DNA of 64,000 nucleotides from Candidatus Pantoea formicae (GCF_011752625.1 NZ_VWXD01000001.1:186001-250000); one strand, 5' to 3'. Counted from the first letter of the stretch, positions 36,017 through 45,049 are shown. Numbers and translations are program-made. Notes: generated by a model not told the origin, from the sequence alone.

Positions 36017-36628
36017 ATGAGCGCAAAAGTTTGGTTAGTGGATGATGATTTATCGGTGCGTGAATCACTGGGCTTTCTCTTGAAAACGCTGGAGTATGAC
36101 GTCGCAGACTTTGCCGATTTGGCGTCGTTTGCAGCGGCAACGCAAGCGGAGGAACCGCTACAGGGTTGCCTGTTACTGGATGTTCGCATGCCGGGTATTA
36201 GTGGCCTGAGTTGGTTGGTAGAGCAGGGGGGGCTGCATCCCCTGCTGCCTGTCATTATCATGACCGGGCACGGCACCATTGAAGCTTGCCGCCGCGCGTT
36301 CCGTCAGGGAGCGTTTGAGTTCTATACCAAACCGCTGGAGATTGAACCGCTACTCGAAACCGTGCATCAGGCAATGCAAGAGAGCGAGCAGCGGGCACTT
36401 CGCTGGCAGTCGCAACAGGCTCTGCAAACGCGTTTCGCGTTGTTATCGGCGCGCGAGAGCGAAGTGATGCAACTGATGATTGCGGGGCAGACCAGTAAAG
36501 AGATCGCCCGTGACTTATCATTATCGCCACGAACGGTAGAGGCTCATCGCGCTGCTGTGCTGGCTAAACTGGAAATGGACAACTTGGCACAATTGATTCA
36601 CGCATGGCAGCAGCTCAACCAGGTATAA
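36017..36628 (+). CDS. FixJ-type response regulator (receiver plus LuxR DNA-binding domain)
   Basis: A 203-residue regulator. The receiver domain has acidic residues near position 10, the phospho-acceptor Asp55 in LLLDVRMPG, a TGHG switch and FYTKPL. The LuxR-type helix-turn-helix (about 135-200) reads TSKEIARDLSLSPRTVEAHR. The ATG at 36017 has GGAG seven bases upstream. It pairs with the kinase at 34681. It probably activates the HbpS-like gene 86 bp downstream or its own operon, an inference. Confidence 0.88.
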   Translation: MSAKVWLVDDDLSVRESLGFLLKTLEYDVADFADLASFAAATQAEEPLQGCLLLDVRMPGISGLSWLVEQGGLHPLLPVIIMTGHGTIEACRRAFRQGAFEFYTKPLEIEPLLETVHQAMQESEQRALRWQSQQALQTRFALLSARESEVMQLMIAGQTSKEIARDLSLSPRTVEAHRAAVLAKLEMDNLAQLIHAWQQLNQV

Positions 36629-36637
36629 CTACCTGGT
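36618..36637. promoter_or_regulatory. ACCAGGT/ACCTGGT inverted repeat at the end of the response regulator gene
   Basis: Two perfect 7-bp arms with a 6-bp spacer overlap the response regulator stop codon and lie 78 bp before the HbpS-like gene. It may be an operator for a dimeric regulator or an RNA stem between the genes. There is no T run. Confidence 0.4.
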
Positions 36638-36714
36638 AATACGCGTAATCGTGCGAATGTTTTTCAATCTGATGGCACCGTAAAGTGTTACCCAACATAA
36701 CTCAGGAGTGACAC

Positions 36715-37188
36715 ATGAATATTCGCCTTTCTTTACTCGCTACTGCGGTGGCATGGGTTTCTTTTGGCAGCCAAGCCGCGGTGACCGAATCCAACTTGTC
36801 ACTGGCTGAGGCACAAAAGCTGGCCAGCGCCGCGATTCAGTCCTGTGCAGCGAAAAACTACAATGTCACGGTCACCGTGGTAGATCGCGCGGGCTTAGTG
36901 ACCGCAGTGCAGCGTATGGACAATGCGGGTCCACATACCGTTGAAGCGAGTCGTATGAAAGCTTACACCGCACTCAGTACCAAAAATCTGAGCGGTAAAG
37001 TGATGGAAACGGCGCAGAACAATACTGGCGCTCAGAACATGCGTGACGTCCCAGGTTTTCTGCTGTTAGCCGGTGGAGTCCCGGTTAAGCGTGGCAATCA
37101 GGTGATCGGTGCGATTGGAGTGGGTGGTGCACCTGGCGGTAATCTTGATGAGGCTTGCGCACTGGATGCTTTGAAAGCGATTCAGTAA
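36715..37188 (+). CDS. Secreted HbpS/GlcG family protein (heme- or cobalamin-binding fold)
   Basis: A 157-residue protein with a signal peptide (residues 1-21, cleaved near SQA-A). The body has the DUF336/GlcG pattern: LSLAEAQKLASAAIQSCAAK, VVDRAGLVTAVQRMD, MKAYTALSTK and VIGAIGVGGAPGGNLDEAC. In Streptomyces, HbpS is an extracellular heme-binding partner of the SenS-SenR two-component system. Here a GlcG/HbpS-like protein also follows a two-component pair, so a sensory accessory role is plausible. AGGAG lies upstream of the start. Confidence 0.82.
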   Translation: MNIRLSLLATAVAWVSFGSQAAVTESNLSLAEAQKLASAAIQSCAAKNYNVTVTVVDRAGLVTAVQRMDNAGPHTVEASRMKAYTALSTKNLSGKVMETAQNNTGAQNMRDVPGFLLLAGGVPVKRGNQVIGAIGVGGAPGGNLDEACALDALKAIQ

Positions 37189-37260
37189 GTCGTCATTGCG
37201 CAATAAATGGCGCCGCCACAGCGTGATGTCTTCACCTGTCGCGGCGCGATATTGGCGCAA

Positions 37261-38040
37261 TCACTCGATTGACGTATTGCCCGAATGTACGCGTCTGGAT
37301 GCCACAAAACATAACAGCGGCACGGGCAACGTAAAGAGTAGCAACAGCCATAACAGCACGTACACGGCATCCACGCCGTCATTCTGTAGATTGTTATACA
37401 GCTGAACCGGCATGCCTTGAGGGAAATAGGCAAATATCATCACAATGCCGAATTCGCCCATCGCACGTACCCACGCCAACGCAGTAGCAGAGGCTAAACC
37501 CGGTGCCGCCAGCGGAACAGACAGACGCCAGAATCCTTGCCATGACGATGCACCCAGCGTGCGGCCCGCATCCAAAATATCCTGCGGCACACCGGCAAAG
37601 GCTGATCGTGCGGTAGTGATGAAATAGGGCAGGGCGCCGTACCATTGCGCGAGGATGAAAGCAGCAGGGTTATTGACCAGCGTCCAGCCAAATTTTCCTA
37701 ACAACTCGCCCGGCACACTGTAGGGACCATAAGCACTCACCAGCAATATACCCATCGCCAGTGGGGGGGTAAGGAGCGGAATCATCACCAGCAGCTCAAC
37801 GATGGCGCGCGCACGACCTTGCGCCTGAGAGAGCCACCACGCAACCGGCAATCCGCTAATAAAAATTAACAGCAGCGCAATCGCGCCGAGACCCAATGAG
37901 GTGGCGATGGCATTGCCATCACCCCAGGCCAGATGCATATGCTGCCACTGCGTGATGCCGATCAGAGTGACGAAAGGCACTGCCAGCAACAGAAGTGCTG
38001 GCAGTGATAACCACAGCGCTGTGGCGTGACCGGTTTTCAT
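37261..38040 (-). CDS. ABC transporter permease of the molybdate/tungstate/sulfate type
   Basis: A 259-residue permease with about six helices and the EAA loop DAGRTLGASSWQGFWRLSVP, then MGEFGIVMIFAYF, as in ModB/TupB/CysT proteins. It overlaps by one base the gene for its binding protein. No ATPase gene follows: the next gene downstream is the convergent HbpS-like gene. It may borrow an ATPase from another transporter. Confidence 0.83.
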   Translation of the reverse strand: MKTGHATALWLSLPALLLLAVPFVTLIGITQWQHMHLAWGDGNAIATSLGLGAIALLLIFISGLPVAWWLSQAQGRARAIVELLVMIPLLTPPLAMGILLVSAYGPYSVPGELLGKFGWTLVNNPAAFILAQWYGALPYFITTARSAFAGVPQDILDAGRTLGASSWQGFWRLSVPLAAPGLASATALAWVRAMGEFGIVMIFAYFPQGMPVQLYNNLQNDGVDAVYVLLWLLLLFTLPVPLLCFVASRRVHSGNTSIE

Positions 38041-38963
38041 TACTGGTAAACGGCACCGCCTTTCGGCGCAGCATAACCATTCTGTTTAAACAGGGCCTGG
38101 CCTGGCTGGCTCAGCATGAAGTCCACAAATGCTTTGCCTGCTGCGGTACCATGAGGCGCATTCTTCAGCACGGCAGCGTAGTACACCAGCGGCTGGGTGT
38201 GCAGCTCTTTATCTTTACCAGTACTGTCTTTCACACTGAAGCTCACGGTGTCATACCACTGTTTAGCCATATCTGGGTTGCTCAGGTTGATCTCATCCGG
38301 CAGGGACATATAAGGCAGATGTGCGGAGATGACTTCACTTTCGTAACCTGCAGCGGCATCAACCTGACCACTCTCCAGACGTGCCAGCAGGCCACCTTCC
38401 AGATGCGTTTGCGCAGGGTTCTGATAACCACCCAGAATTTTGTCGGCGATTCCCGGCTCCTTGTAGTACTTCTCAGCCAGCAGCAGGGTAAAGATAATGT
38501 TCTGACCTTTCGGATCGTTGATCGGATCGGTGCGACCAAATTTAATGCCCGGTGTTGCCAGCACTTTCAGCCAGCTGGCATCAGTGCCTTTGGCTTGTGC
38601 GAATTGCTGGGCAAATTTCCCTTTTGGACTGTAAGCCACCACCATGCTAGTGCTGGCGACAGGCACTGCATCATCAATCAATCCCGCATCTTTCAGGATT
38701 TGCATTGGGCCTGGCGTGATGGAAACGAACACGTCAGCCGTGATTTTTTTGCTGGCGAGCAGACGCGCCATACCGTATGCGCCCTGGCCTTGGCCTTCAT
38801 ACTTGCCGTCATTCTGTTTAGCAAAGGCCGGACCTAATGATTGGTCCATGACTTTGCCCATTGAACCCGCGTAAGTGACGCGAATATCGGTATTGGCTTG
38901 CGCCTGAAGGCTGAGGCCTGCAGCGGCAGTTAACAGCAGTGCTGTGAGGTACTTAATTTGCAT
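38040..38963 (-). CDS. Periplasmic oxyanion-type solute-binding protein (ModA/WtpA-like)
   Basis: A 307-residue binding protein with a signal peptide cleaved after LQAQA (residue 23). VTYAGSMGKVM and the stretch ADVFVSITPGPMQILKDAGL are typical of the ModA/WtpA molybdate-tungstate group. LAEKYYKEPGI and the DAAAGYESE hinge support this. The ligand might be tungstate, molybdate or another small anion. The permease gene follows with a one-base overlap. Confidence 0.82.
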   Translation of the reverse strand: MQIKYLTALLLTAAAGLSLQAQANTDIRVTYAGSMGKVMDQSLGPAFAKQNDGKYEGQGQGAYGMARLLASKKITADVFVSITPGPMQILKDAGLIDDAVPVASTSMVVAYSPKGKFAQQFAQAKGTDASWLKVLATPGIKFGRTDPINDPKGQNIIFTLLLAEKYYKEPGIADKILGGYQNPAQTHLEGGLLARLESGQVDAAAGYESEVISAHLPYMSLPDEINLSNPDMAKQWYDTVSFSVKDSTGKDKELHTQPLVYYAAVLKNAPHGTAAGKAFVDFMLSQPGQALFKQNGYAAPKGGAVYQ

Positions 38964-39053
38964 TCCCTTTCTCGCTATATAATTAGGTAGATAACGATTA
39001 TCAGAAATTTTGCAATCAGTGCAAGTCGAAATCTATTGCGAAATATAGGGATA

Positions 39054-39069
39054 GCCCGCCGCAGCGGGC
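39054..39069 (-). terminator. GC stem-loop downstream of the DsbA-like gene
   Basis: GCCCGC and GCGGGC pair perfectly around a 4-base loop, eight bases past the stop of the minus-strand gene at 39077. The run after it on that strand is only TATCCC, so termination strength is uncertain. Confidence 0.45.
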
Positions 39070-39076
39070 GGAGTCC

Positions 39077-39637
39077 TTAAGCGAGAATGCGTTGCGCCCA
39101 GGATTCAATATCATCCCCGCTGCCGATATCTAACTGCACCAGTCCATTGGTGATAAAGGTGGGTGAGACATGGATACCGTTCTGGCGTGAATACTTACAA
39201 TGCCATTTAATCTCGTTCTGCAGCTCTGCACGCAGGAAGGGGGCCTGCGCGTCAACGCCACTATAGCGCTGTAAACGCTCAAGGATCTGCTGAGGAGTGG
39301 CGTCCATATTTGGCCCATGGCTGTGATCGGTAAACTCAAACTCTTCCCGGTGATCGGCAACAGCCTGCAGTACCTTTTTGGCTGCTGCTTTACCTTCTGG
39401 CAGGGTTGAAGCCGCGAGAATGTAGCGCACGATCAGCCCAGAATACATATGCCACGGTTGTGATTGCAGTCGAATCTTCAGCGTCATTTTTTCTTCGCCT
39501 ACCAATGCCAGCAGCGCATCCAGTTTGTTAAATGCACGCACCGAGAATGGACAGGTGGGTTCCAAAAACACTTCGAAAACCTTAGGGCCGTGTCCCCAAA
39601 CCAGCGGGTCGGCATGTAAAGCAGTGGATTGACTCAT
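39077..39637 (-). CDS. Thioredoxin-fold DsbA-family protein with a single active-site Cys
   Basis: A 186-residue cytoplasmic protein (no signal peptide). The thioredoxin-fold motif EPTCPFS has Cys in the first position and Ser where the second Cys would be, and a cis-Pro loop VSPTFITNG appears near residue 160. DsbA-like relatives with one Cys act in monothiol exchange or glutathione chemistry. The ATG at 39637 has AGGGA six bases before it; in-frame starts at 39643 and 39694 are less likely. It is isolated, and its function is unknown. Confidence 0.7.
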   Translation of the reverse strand: MSQSTALHADPLVWGHGPKVFEVFLEPTCPFSVRAFNKLDALLALVGEEKMTLKIRLQSQPWHMYSGLIVRYILAASTLPEGKAAAKKVLQAVADHREEFEFTDHSHGPNMDATPQQILERLQRYSGVDAQAPFLRAELQNEIKWHCKYSRQNGIHVSPTFITNGLVQLDIGSGDDIESWAQRILA

Positions 39638-39925
39638 TTTCATTCCCTGTTTTGCGGATAAAGGTGGCTTTAATTTGGCAAAACAGAACAGCAACAGCCA
39701 GCACCGACTTATGCTTTTTTGTTACAAGGGCATTCCTGTTGCAAATTTGCCTGAAAGAAAAAATCATTTTATAGATCCGCTAGCTACAAGAAAGTCAGGC
39801 CTTGTGCCGCCTGGACAGAAAATAAGCGGCTATAGTTATGCCAGTTCGAATTTTCTTTTTGTGCTGTTTACGCCGCACTTTTTATTCATTTGCCTGGAGC
39901 CAATAACATAGCAACGAGGTTGAAT

Positions 39926-40195
39926 GTGTTTGCCGATATTCCCTGGAAAAGCATCCATCAGGTTATCAATCAAACCATTGCGGAGATGGTGGATGAGCAG
40001 CAAACATTGGATGTGTTAACCCTACGTAAACGCTTGCAAGAGATGGCAGAAAGCGAAACAGATGAATTGATGGTGTTGTGCTACTGGCAGGCAAGTAAAG
40101 TGCTGACGCGATTGCCCCCTACCGTGACAGCGAACCAGTTGATTGAAGCTGCACGGCATGCATTTCGTACGCCACTCAATCACGATCCGCTTTAA
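39926..40195 (+). CDS. Conserved-looking small protein of unknown function
   Basis: An 89-residue protein from a GTG at 39926 with GAGG seven bases upstream; a TTG at 39890 would add 12 residues. It is predicted all-helical, acidic in the middle (MVDEQQTLDVLTLRKRLQEM), with no Cys cluster, signal or membrane segment. I do not recognise the family. Codon use and composition look like the neighbours, which supports a real gene. The 288 bp before it (39638-39925) holds no other supported gene. Confidence 0.5.
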   Translation: MFADIPWKSIHQVINQTIAEMVDEQQTLDVLTLRKRLQEMAESETDELMVLCYWQASKVLTRLPPTVTANQLIEAARHAFRTPLNHDPL

Positions 40196-40316
40196 CGCTT
40201 AATGCTTTTCGCCAACAAATAGGCCGCTTGTAGTCTAATTGACTGATTAATCGTCATAACCCTGAATTACGCTCTGCTAAACTGCTTGGTCGAAACCGCT
40301 GAAACAGAGGACAGTA

Positions 40317-41333
40317 ATGAAAATCAAAAGTTATGCCGCGATGAACGCTGGCGAAGCGCTGGTGCCTTTTGAATACGAGGCCGGTCCGCTGGCAGCTGAA
40401 GAGGTACAGGTTGAAGTCGATTATTGCGGCGTGTGCCATTCTGACCTGTCGATGATCGATAACGAATGGGGAATCTCCTCGTTCCCCGTCATTGCCGGTC
40501 ACGAAGTCATTGGTCGCATCAGTGCAATGGGCGACGCTGCGCAGAATAAAGGACTGAAAGTTGGCCAGCGTGTGGGTATCGGCTGGACGGCGAAAAGCTG
40601 CCAGCACTGCAACGCTTGCATCAACGGTGAGCAAGTCAACTGTGAAAATGGTTCAGTGCCTACCATCATGAACAAAGGCGGATTCGCCAGCCATCTGCGT
40701 GCGGACTGGCAGTGGGTGATTCCATTACCCGAATCCATGGATATCACCACCGCCGGTCCATTATTGTGTGGCGGTATCACGGTATTTAAGCCGTTGCTGA
40801 TGCACAACATCAACGCGACCAGCCGTGTCGGGGTGATCGGTATTGGTGGTCTGGGACATATGGCGATCAAACTGCTGCGTGCTATGGGAGCGGAAGTCAC
40901 TGCCTTCAGTTCCAACGCCAGCAAAACCGAGTCTATCCTGGCGATGGGTGCGGATCGCGTGGTGAACAGTCGCGATCCGCAGGCGCTGAATGCACTGGCG
41001 GGTCAGTTTGATCTGATCATCAGCACCGTTGCGGTGGACCTTGACTGGCAACCCTATTTCCAGGCACTGGCCCCGCACGGTAAGTTCCACACCGTGGGTG
41101 CAGTGATGAAGCCGTTTGAGGTCCCGGCGTTTAGCCTGATCATGGGCGACCGTGCGGTAACCGGTTCATCAACCGGTTCGCCAGGCCAGTTGCGCTCGTT
41201 GATGAAGTTGGCTTCGCGCGCTGACGTTGCACCGACGGTCGAAGCTTTCCCGATGTCGAAAATCAATGATGCACTGGACCATGTTCGCGCGGGTAAAGCC
41301 AATTACCGCGTTGTACTGAAAGCAGATTTCTAA
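40317..41333 (+). CDS. Zinc-dependent alcohol dehydrogenase, YahK/cinnamyl-alcohol type (copy 1)
   Basis: A 338-residue medium-chain dehydrogenase. Catalytic zinc ligands are Cys37 (CGVCHSD) and His62-Glu63 (AGHE); structural zinc is held by Cys95, 98, 101 and 109. The Rossmann motif [11 protein letters not shown] is intact. It reduces aldehydes to alcohols with NADPH by family habit. It stands alone with its own start, followed 220 bp later by a paralogue about 83% identical by hand count. A strong hairpin closes it. Confidence 0.88.
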   Translation: MKIKSYAAMNAGEALVPFEYEAGPLAAEEVQVEVDYCGVCHSDLSMIDNEWGISSFPVIAGHEVIGRISAMGDAAQNKGLKVGQRVGIGWTAKSCQHCNACINGEQVNCENGSVPTIMNKGGFASHLRADWQWVIPLPESMDITTAGPLLCGGITVFKPLLMHNINATSRVGVIGIGGLGHMAIKLLRAMGAEVTAFSSNASKTESILAMGADRVVNSRDPQALNALAGQFDLIISTVAVDLDWQPYFQALAPHGKFHTVGAVMKPFEVPAFSLIMGDRAVTGSSTGSPGQLRSLMKLASRADVAPTVEAFPMSKINDALDHVRAGKANYRVVLKADF

Positions 41334-41354
41334 AGCGACCAAGGCATCAGTTGC

Positions 41355-41378
41355 AGAGGCGCGATTCATCGCGCCTCT
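41355..41378 (+). terminator. Ten-base-pair hairpin between the tandem alcohol dehydrogenases
   Basis: AGAGGCGCGA and TCGCGCCTCT pair perfectly around TTCA, 21 bases after the stop of copy 1. It is followed by ATTTAG rather than a clean T run. It should separate the transcripts of the two paralogues. Confidence 0.6.
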
Positions 41379-41553
41379 ATTTAGCCTCCGTGTCGCCGAC
41401 CGACGCGCGATGAATGACACCCTGACAACACACCCTTTTGTTATTCTCCCTTCTTAACAGCATCTGCCTATCTAATAACCTGATTATTCAGCATTATATT
41501 GCCCTTCATTTTGCTAAGCTGTTGTCATCTCGTGCAAAACTCTGAGGACAGCG

Positions 41554-42570
41554 ATGAAGATTTCCAGCTATGCCGCTCTACAAGCGGGTGAGGCCTTGGT
41601 GCCTTATGAATATGATGCCGGTCCATTGGCAGCGGAAGATGTGCAGGTTGCAGTTGATTACTGCGGCGTATGCCATTCCGATCTCTCGATGATTGATAAC
41701 GAATGGGGCGGTTCACGCTATCCGCTGATTGCGGGACATGAAGTGATTGGCCGGGTGGTGGCACTGGGTGATGCAGCACAAAACAAAGGGCTCAGTATCG
41801 GGCAACGGGTTGGCATCGGTTGGACGGCGAAGAGTTGCCAGCATTGTGATGCCTGTATCGCAGGTGACCAGGTTAATTGCCAAACCGGCAAAGTCTCGAC
41901 GATTAACAATCATGGCGGTTTCGCCAGCCATTTACGTGCTAACTGGCAATGGGTGATACCGCTTCCGGAAGCGCTGGATATCGTTTCAGCAGGGCCTTTG
42001 CTGTGTGGTGGCATCACCGTGTTTAAGCCACTTTTGATGCATAACATCAATGCCACCAGCCGTGTGGGCGTGATTGGCATCGGTGGATTAGGCCACATGG
42101 CTATCAAGTTACTGCGCGCAATGGGCGCAGAGGTCACGGCGTTCAGTTCTAACGCCAGCAAAACCGACTCAATTCTGGCGATGGGTGCGAATCGGGTGGT
42201 CAATAGCCGCGATGCGCAGGCATTGGGTGAGCTAACGGGCCAGTTTGATTTGATCATTAGCACCGTGGCAGTGGACCTTGACTGGAAGCCCTACTATCAG
42301 GCGCTTGCACGTCAGGGTAAGTTCCACACCGTAGGGGCAGTAATGAAACCCTTTGAAGTTCCGGCGTTCAGTTTGATTGTAGGTGACCGCGCATTGACCG
42401 GCTCGTCTACGGGTTCTCCAGCGCAATTGCGTGCGTTATTGAAGCTGGCAGCGCGGGTGGATATCGCCCCGCAGATAGAAGAGTTTCCAATGTCGCAGGT
42501 GAATGCCGCGTTAGAACACGTGAGAGCGGGAAAAGCCCATTATCGCGTGGTGCTCAAAGCGGACTTTTAA
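41554..42570 (+). CDS. Zinc-dependent alcohol dehydrogenase, YahK/cinnamyl-alcohol type (copy 2)
   Basis: A 338-residue paralogue of the gene at 40317, with the same zinc ligands and coenzyme site. The two differ at about 56 positions. Residues about 145-203, covering the start of the coenzyme domain, are identical over 59 residues, though the DNA there has many silent changes. Differences cluster in the substrate half (for example residues 53-58 and 110-120), so substrate range may have split. GAGG lies upstream of the ATG. Confidence 0.88.
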   Translation: MKISSYAALQAGEALVPYEYDAGPLAAEDVQVAVDYCGVCHSDLSMIDNEWGGSRYPLIAGHEVIGRVVALGDAAQNKGLSIGQRVGIGWTAKSCQHCDACIAGDQVNCQTGKVSTINNHGGFASHLRANWQWVIPLPEALDIVSAGPLLCGGITVFKPLLMHNINATSRVGVIGIGGLGHMAIKLLRAMGAEVTAFSSNASKTDSILAMGANRVVNSRDAQALGELTGQFDLIISTVAVDLDWKPYYQALARQGKFHTVGAVMKPFEVPAFSLIVGDRALTGSSTGSPAQLRALLKLAARVDIAPQIEEFPMSQVNAALEHVRAGKAHYRVVLKADF

Positions 42571-42588
42571 GTCATGCAGAAGAGATTC

Positions 42589-42608
42589 GGTGCGCATCCC
42601 TGCGCACC
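42589..42608. terminator. Hairpin between convergent alcohol dehydrogenase and PepSY genes
   Basis: GGTGCGCA and TGCGCACC pair perfectly around TCCC in the 46-bp gap between convergent genes. It is likely a shared transcript end. No long T run is present on either side. Confidence 0.5.
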
Positions 42609-42616
42609 AGCTCTAT

Positions 42617-44380
42617 TTATTTACCTTGCGGGTCACTTTCGCCCAGGAAGAAATACCATAACGGAATCGACATCAGTGCGGTAAACACTGAGCTGTACAA
42701 AGCAATCATCAGCCCTTGCGTGATGTACATGGTGAGTGACCAGTGGCTGAACGGAATGCCGTATTGATCGATCACACCGCCAATGATGGCGTTACTCATC
42801 ACGGTGCCAACAATCAGCGCCAAAATGCATACTCCACGCAGGAAGTAGCGCATCTCTTTACGTTTGACCGTAAAACGTGCGCGAATAATACCGAGCGGAG
42901 ATTGCTGCGATGCCAGAATTTCCGCTTCCGTCATCGGAACACGCTGCTGTTTACGCCAGCGCAGAATGTCCACCAACACAAAGGCCAGTAAACTTACGCC
43001 CATCACCGGCAATGCATAGCCGAGCGCCAGTGCGAGAATCAAGCATGTTCCTTTACTGTAATGCGGTATGGCCAGCCAGGCTTCAGTCAAGGTCTGCGCA
43101 GGGCTTGCTTCAATTTGTTTGGGACGGCGGCTCCACCACATGCGATAACCCAGCACGATCATACTGCATAGCCCCAACCCAAAGAATGCCAGCAGCAGCT
43201 GATTAGGCAGACCAAAGAGTACGCCCATGTGTGCATCTACGCCCCAGCGCGTCAGTTTTGCCACCAGTGGGAACTTGGCGAAATAGACATGATCGACAAT
43301 CGTGAAGTCTGACGGATTGACTGAGACCGCATCGACGCGGGTCGGCCAGCTGCGATCGATTTCTGTCACGGCCCACGCTTTATCAGCGCTCTTCGGCTGA
43401 CGCAGTTCCAGCTTGCTGGCACTGAGTCCATCCTGACGGGCGGCGTTGAGAACACGATCCCAATCGCCATCCGGCTGATTGTTGGGCATCGGTTTCACGG
43501 GTTGCGCAACCGGTTTTGCCATCGATGACATCGACATTTTGGACATGTCCATATCCGACATTTCCATATCTGGCATACCCGGCATGCTGTGATGATCAGC
43601 ATGAGGATCGGTAGGTGTGGCCGCAGCATCGCCACTCAGTGAGGTGTTGACCTGCGGTGTCAGCCAGTTCAATTCCGTGCGCCAGCGGTCAATGTTATTA
43701 CCTGCCCACTGTGACCAGGTTAAACCCGTGACCGAGAAGAACACCAATCCCAACACCAGCGTCAGACCCAGCGTGATATGCCAATGGCGACTGAAAGCCA
43801 ATCCAGAACGGGCGCGTTTCAGCTTACGCTTAGGACGTGTGCCTAACCAAAGCACCACGCCACCGAGCGCAGCCACCCACAACCAGGATGCTGCCAGCTC
43901 GCTGTAGTTGCGGCCAAAATCACCTAACAACAAACTACTGTGCAACAAATCGAGCGTGGTACGCAGCGGCAGCACACCACTGGTGCCGTACACCGTCATA
44001 TCACCGGTGACTTTCAGGCTATAGGGATCGATAAACACCGCGCGGGATTGCGAAGCACCGAGTGAGACATCACTAAATTGCACGCGAGTGGTATCCGTGG
44101 GGCCCGGTGCTGGTCTGACAGCATAAATGTGCTGTTTTTCACCAGCGTAAGCGCGTGCTGCACTGATCTGGGCGGAAAGCGGCTGAGCGTTGCCTTGGGG
44201 ATGCACCGTTAACGCATCGGAATAAATCAGATTTTCCAGTTGAGGCGTCAGCACATAAAGTGTGCCGCTGAGTGCCGCGACAAAGATAAAAGGCGCAACA
44301 AACAGACCAATATAAAAATGTAAGCGACGAAGTAGATTAAGCACCGCACCGCGCGGTGCTGCAGAGTGAGCAGCAGACAA
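42617..44380 (-). CDS. PepSY-associated membrane protein with Met/His-rich periplasmic loop
   Basis: A 587-residue inner-membrane protein of the PepSY-TM family, some members of which are flavin/heme reductases linked to iron or copper uptake. The start is a TTG at 44380 with GGAAGG upstream. Membrane helices near residues 18-45, 165-185, 200-230, 390-415 and three or four in the last 140 residues bracket two PepSY-like domains. Residues about 252-290 hold many Met and His (for example HADHHSMPGMPDMEMSDMDM), unusual for the family and suggestive of copper or silver. It follows the DUF2946 gene by 66 bp on the same strand. Confidence 0.78.
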   Translation of the reverse strand: MSAAHSAAPRGAVLNLLRRLHFYIGLFVAPFIFVAALSGTLYVLTPQLENLIYSDALTVHPQGNAQPLSAQISAARAYAGEKQHIYAVRPAPGPTDTTRVQFSDVSLGASQSRAVFIDPYSLKVTGDMTVYGTSGVLPLRTTLDLLHSSLLLGDFGRNYSELAASWLWVAALGGVVLWLGTRPKRKLKRARSGLAFSRHWHITLGLTLVLGLVFFSVTGLTWSQWAGNNIDRWRTELNWLTPQVNTSLSGDAAATPTDPHADHHSMPGMPDMEMSDMDMSKMSMSSMAKPVAQPVKPMPNNQPDGDWDRVLNAARQDGLSASKLELRQPKSADKAWAVTEIDRSWPTRVDAVSVNPSDFTIVDHVYFAKFPLVAKLTRWGVDAHMGVLFGLPNQLLLAFFGLGLCSMIVLGYRMWWSRRPKQIEASPAQTLTEAWLAIPHYSKGTCLILALALGYALPVMGVSLLAFVLVDILRWRKQQRVPMTEAEILASQQSPLGIIRARFTVKRKEMRYFLRGVCILALIVGTVMSNAIIGGVIDQYGIPFSHWSLTMYITQGLMIALYSSVFTALMSIPLWYFFLGESDPQGK

Positions 44381-44446
44381 AGCCGTCTTCCTTCCGGTTA
44401 GAGAATGCCGTGGCGCAACCCAAGGTTGGGCCGTTTTAGGTTTTAA

Positions 44447-44863
44447 TCAGCGGGGAAGAAAAGCCGGTGGCGCGCGCGGTTGATGAATCGTGCTGTAGCG
44501 GCGGAGCAGCGGTGCCACCCGACGCGGCAGCGGCGGGGCGCGTGATATCACCATCGTCAGCCAGAGAAGCGGGATAAACACCCACATCATCAGCGGTACG
44601 TGCACCAGCAGATCACAATAGCCGCAGGCGAATTCGCCGTCGTCCATCGAGTGATGGTCCATGCCTGGCATCGCCATATCCATCATCATTTCATGATGAT
44701 GCATCGACATCCCAGACATCATGCCGTGTGACGGCATATTCATCATGCGGTTTTGCCGTTCCATCAACGTTTTCGACACTATCGGCGCGACAAACAGCAG
44801 CAGCACCGCCACAATGGCGACACAGGCAGTCAGGCGCTGACGAAGTTGATTTGAATACGTCAT
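44447..44863 (-). CDS. DUF2946-type membrane protein, Met/His-rich
   Basis: A 138-residue protein with a hydrophobic leader (residues 12-30), a second membrane segment near 93-113, and between them about 45 residues dominated by Met and His ending in CGYC. This layout matches DUF2946 proteins, which are often encoded beside copper transporters. A TTG start at 44887 would add eight residues; neither start has a strong ribosome site. With the PepSY gene it suggests a periplasmic copper-handling pair, an inference. Confidence 0.7.
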   Translation of the reverse strand: MTYSNQLRQRLTACVAIVAVLLLFVAPIVSKTLMERQNRMMNMPSHGMMSGMSMHHHEMMMDMAMPGMDHHSMDDGEFACGYCDLLVHVPLMMWVFIPLLWLTMVISRAPPLPRRVAPLLRRYSTIHQPRAPPAFLPR

Positions 44864-45049
44864 GGTTGGTACGAAATGATTCAGCAAAAGAGGCCGAAGT
44901 GTAACGCTATTGCCGCAGAAGGGTTAAAGAAACTCAGGTTAATAAGCAAAAAATTCGCACCTTTTGAAAAAAGTCACTGAATGCCCTGAGTTTGTTAACC
45001 TTAATGCAACCTGATAAGAACAAGACGGAAACAATAAAACGGAGACGCG

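Noticed and set aside
40317..42570. Recent gene conversion between the alcohol dehydrogenases
   Set aside because: The protein-identical block differs at many silent sites, which recent conversion would have erased.
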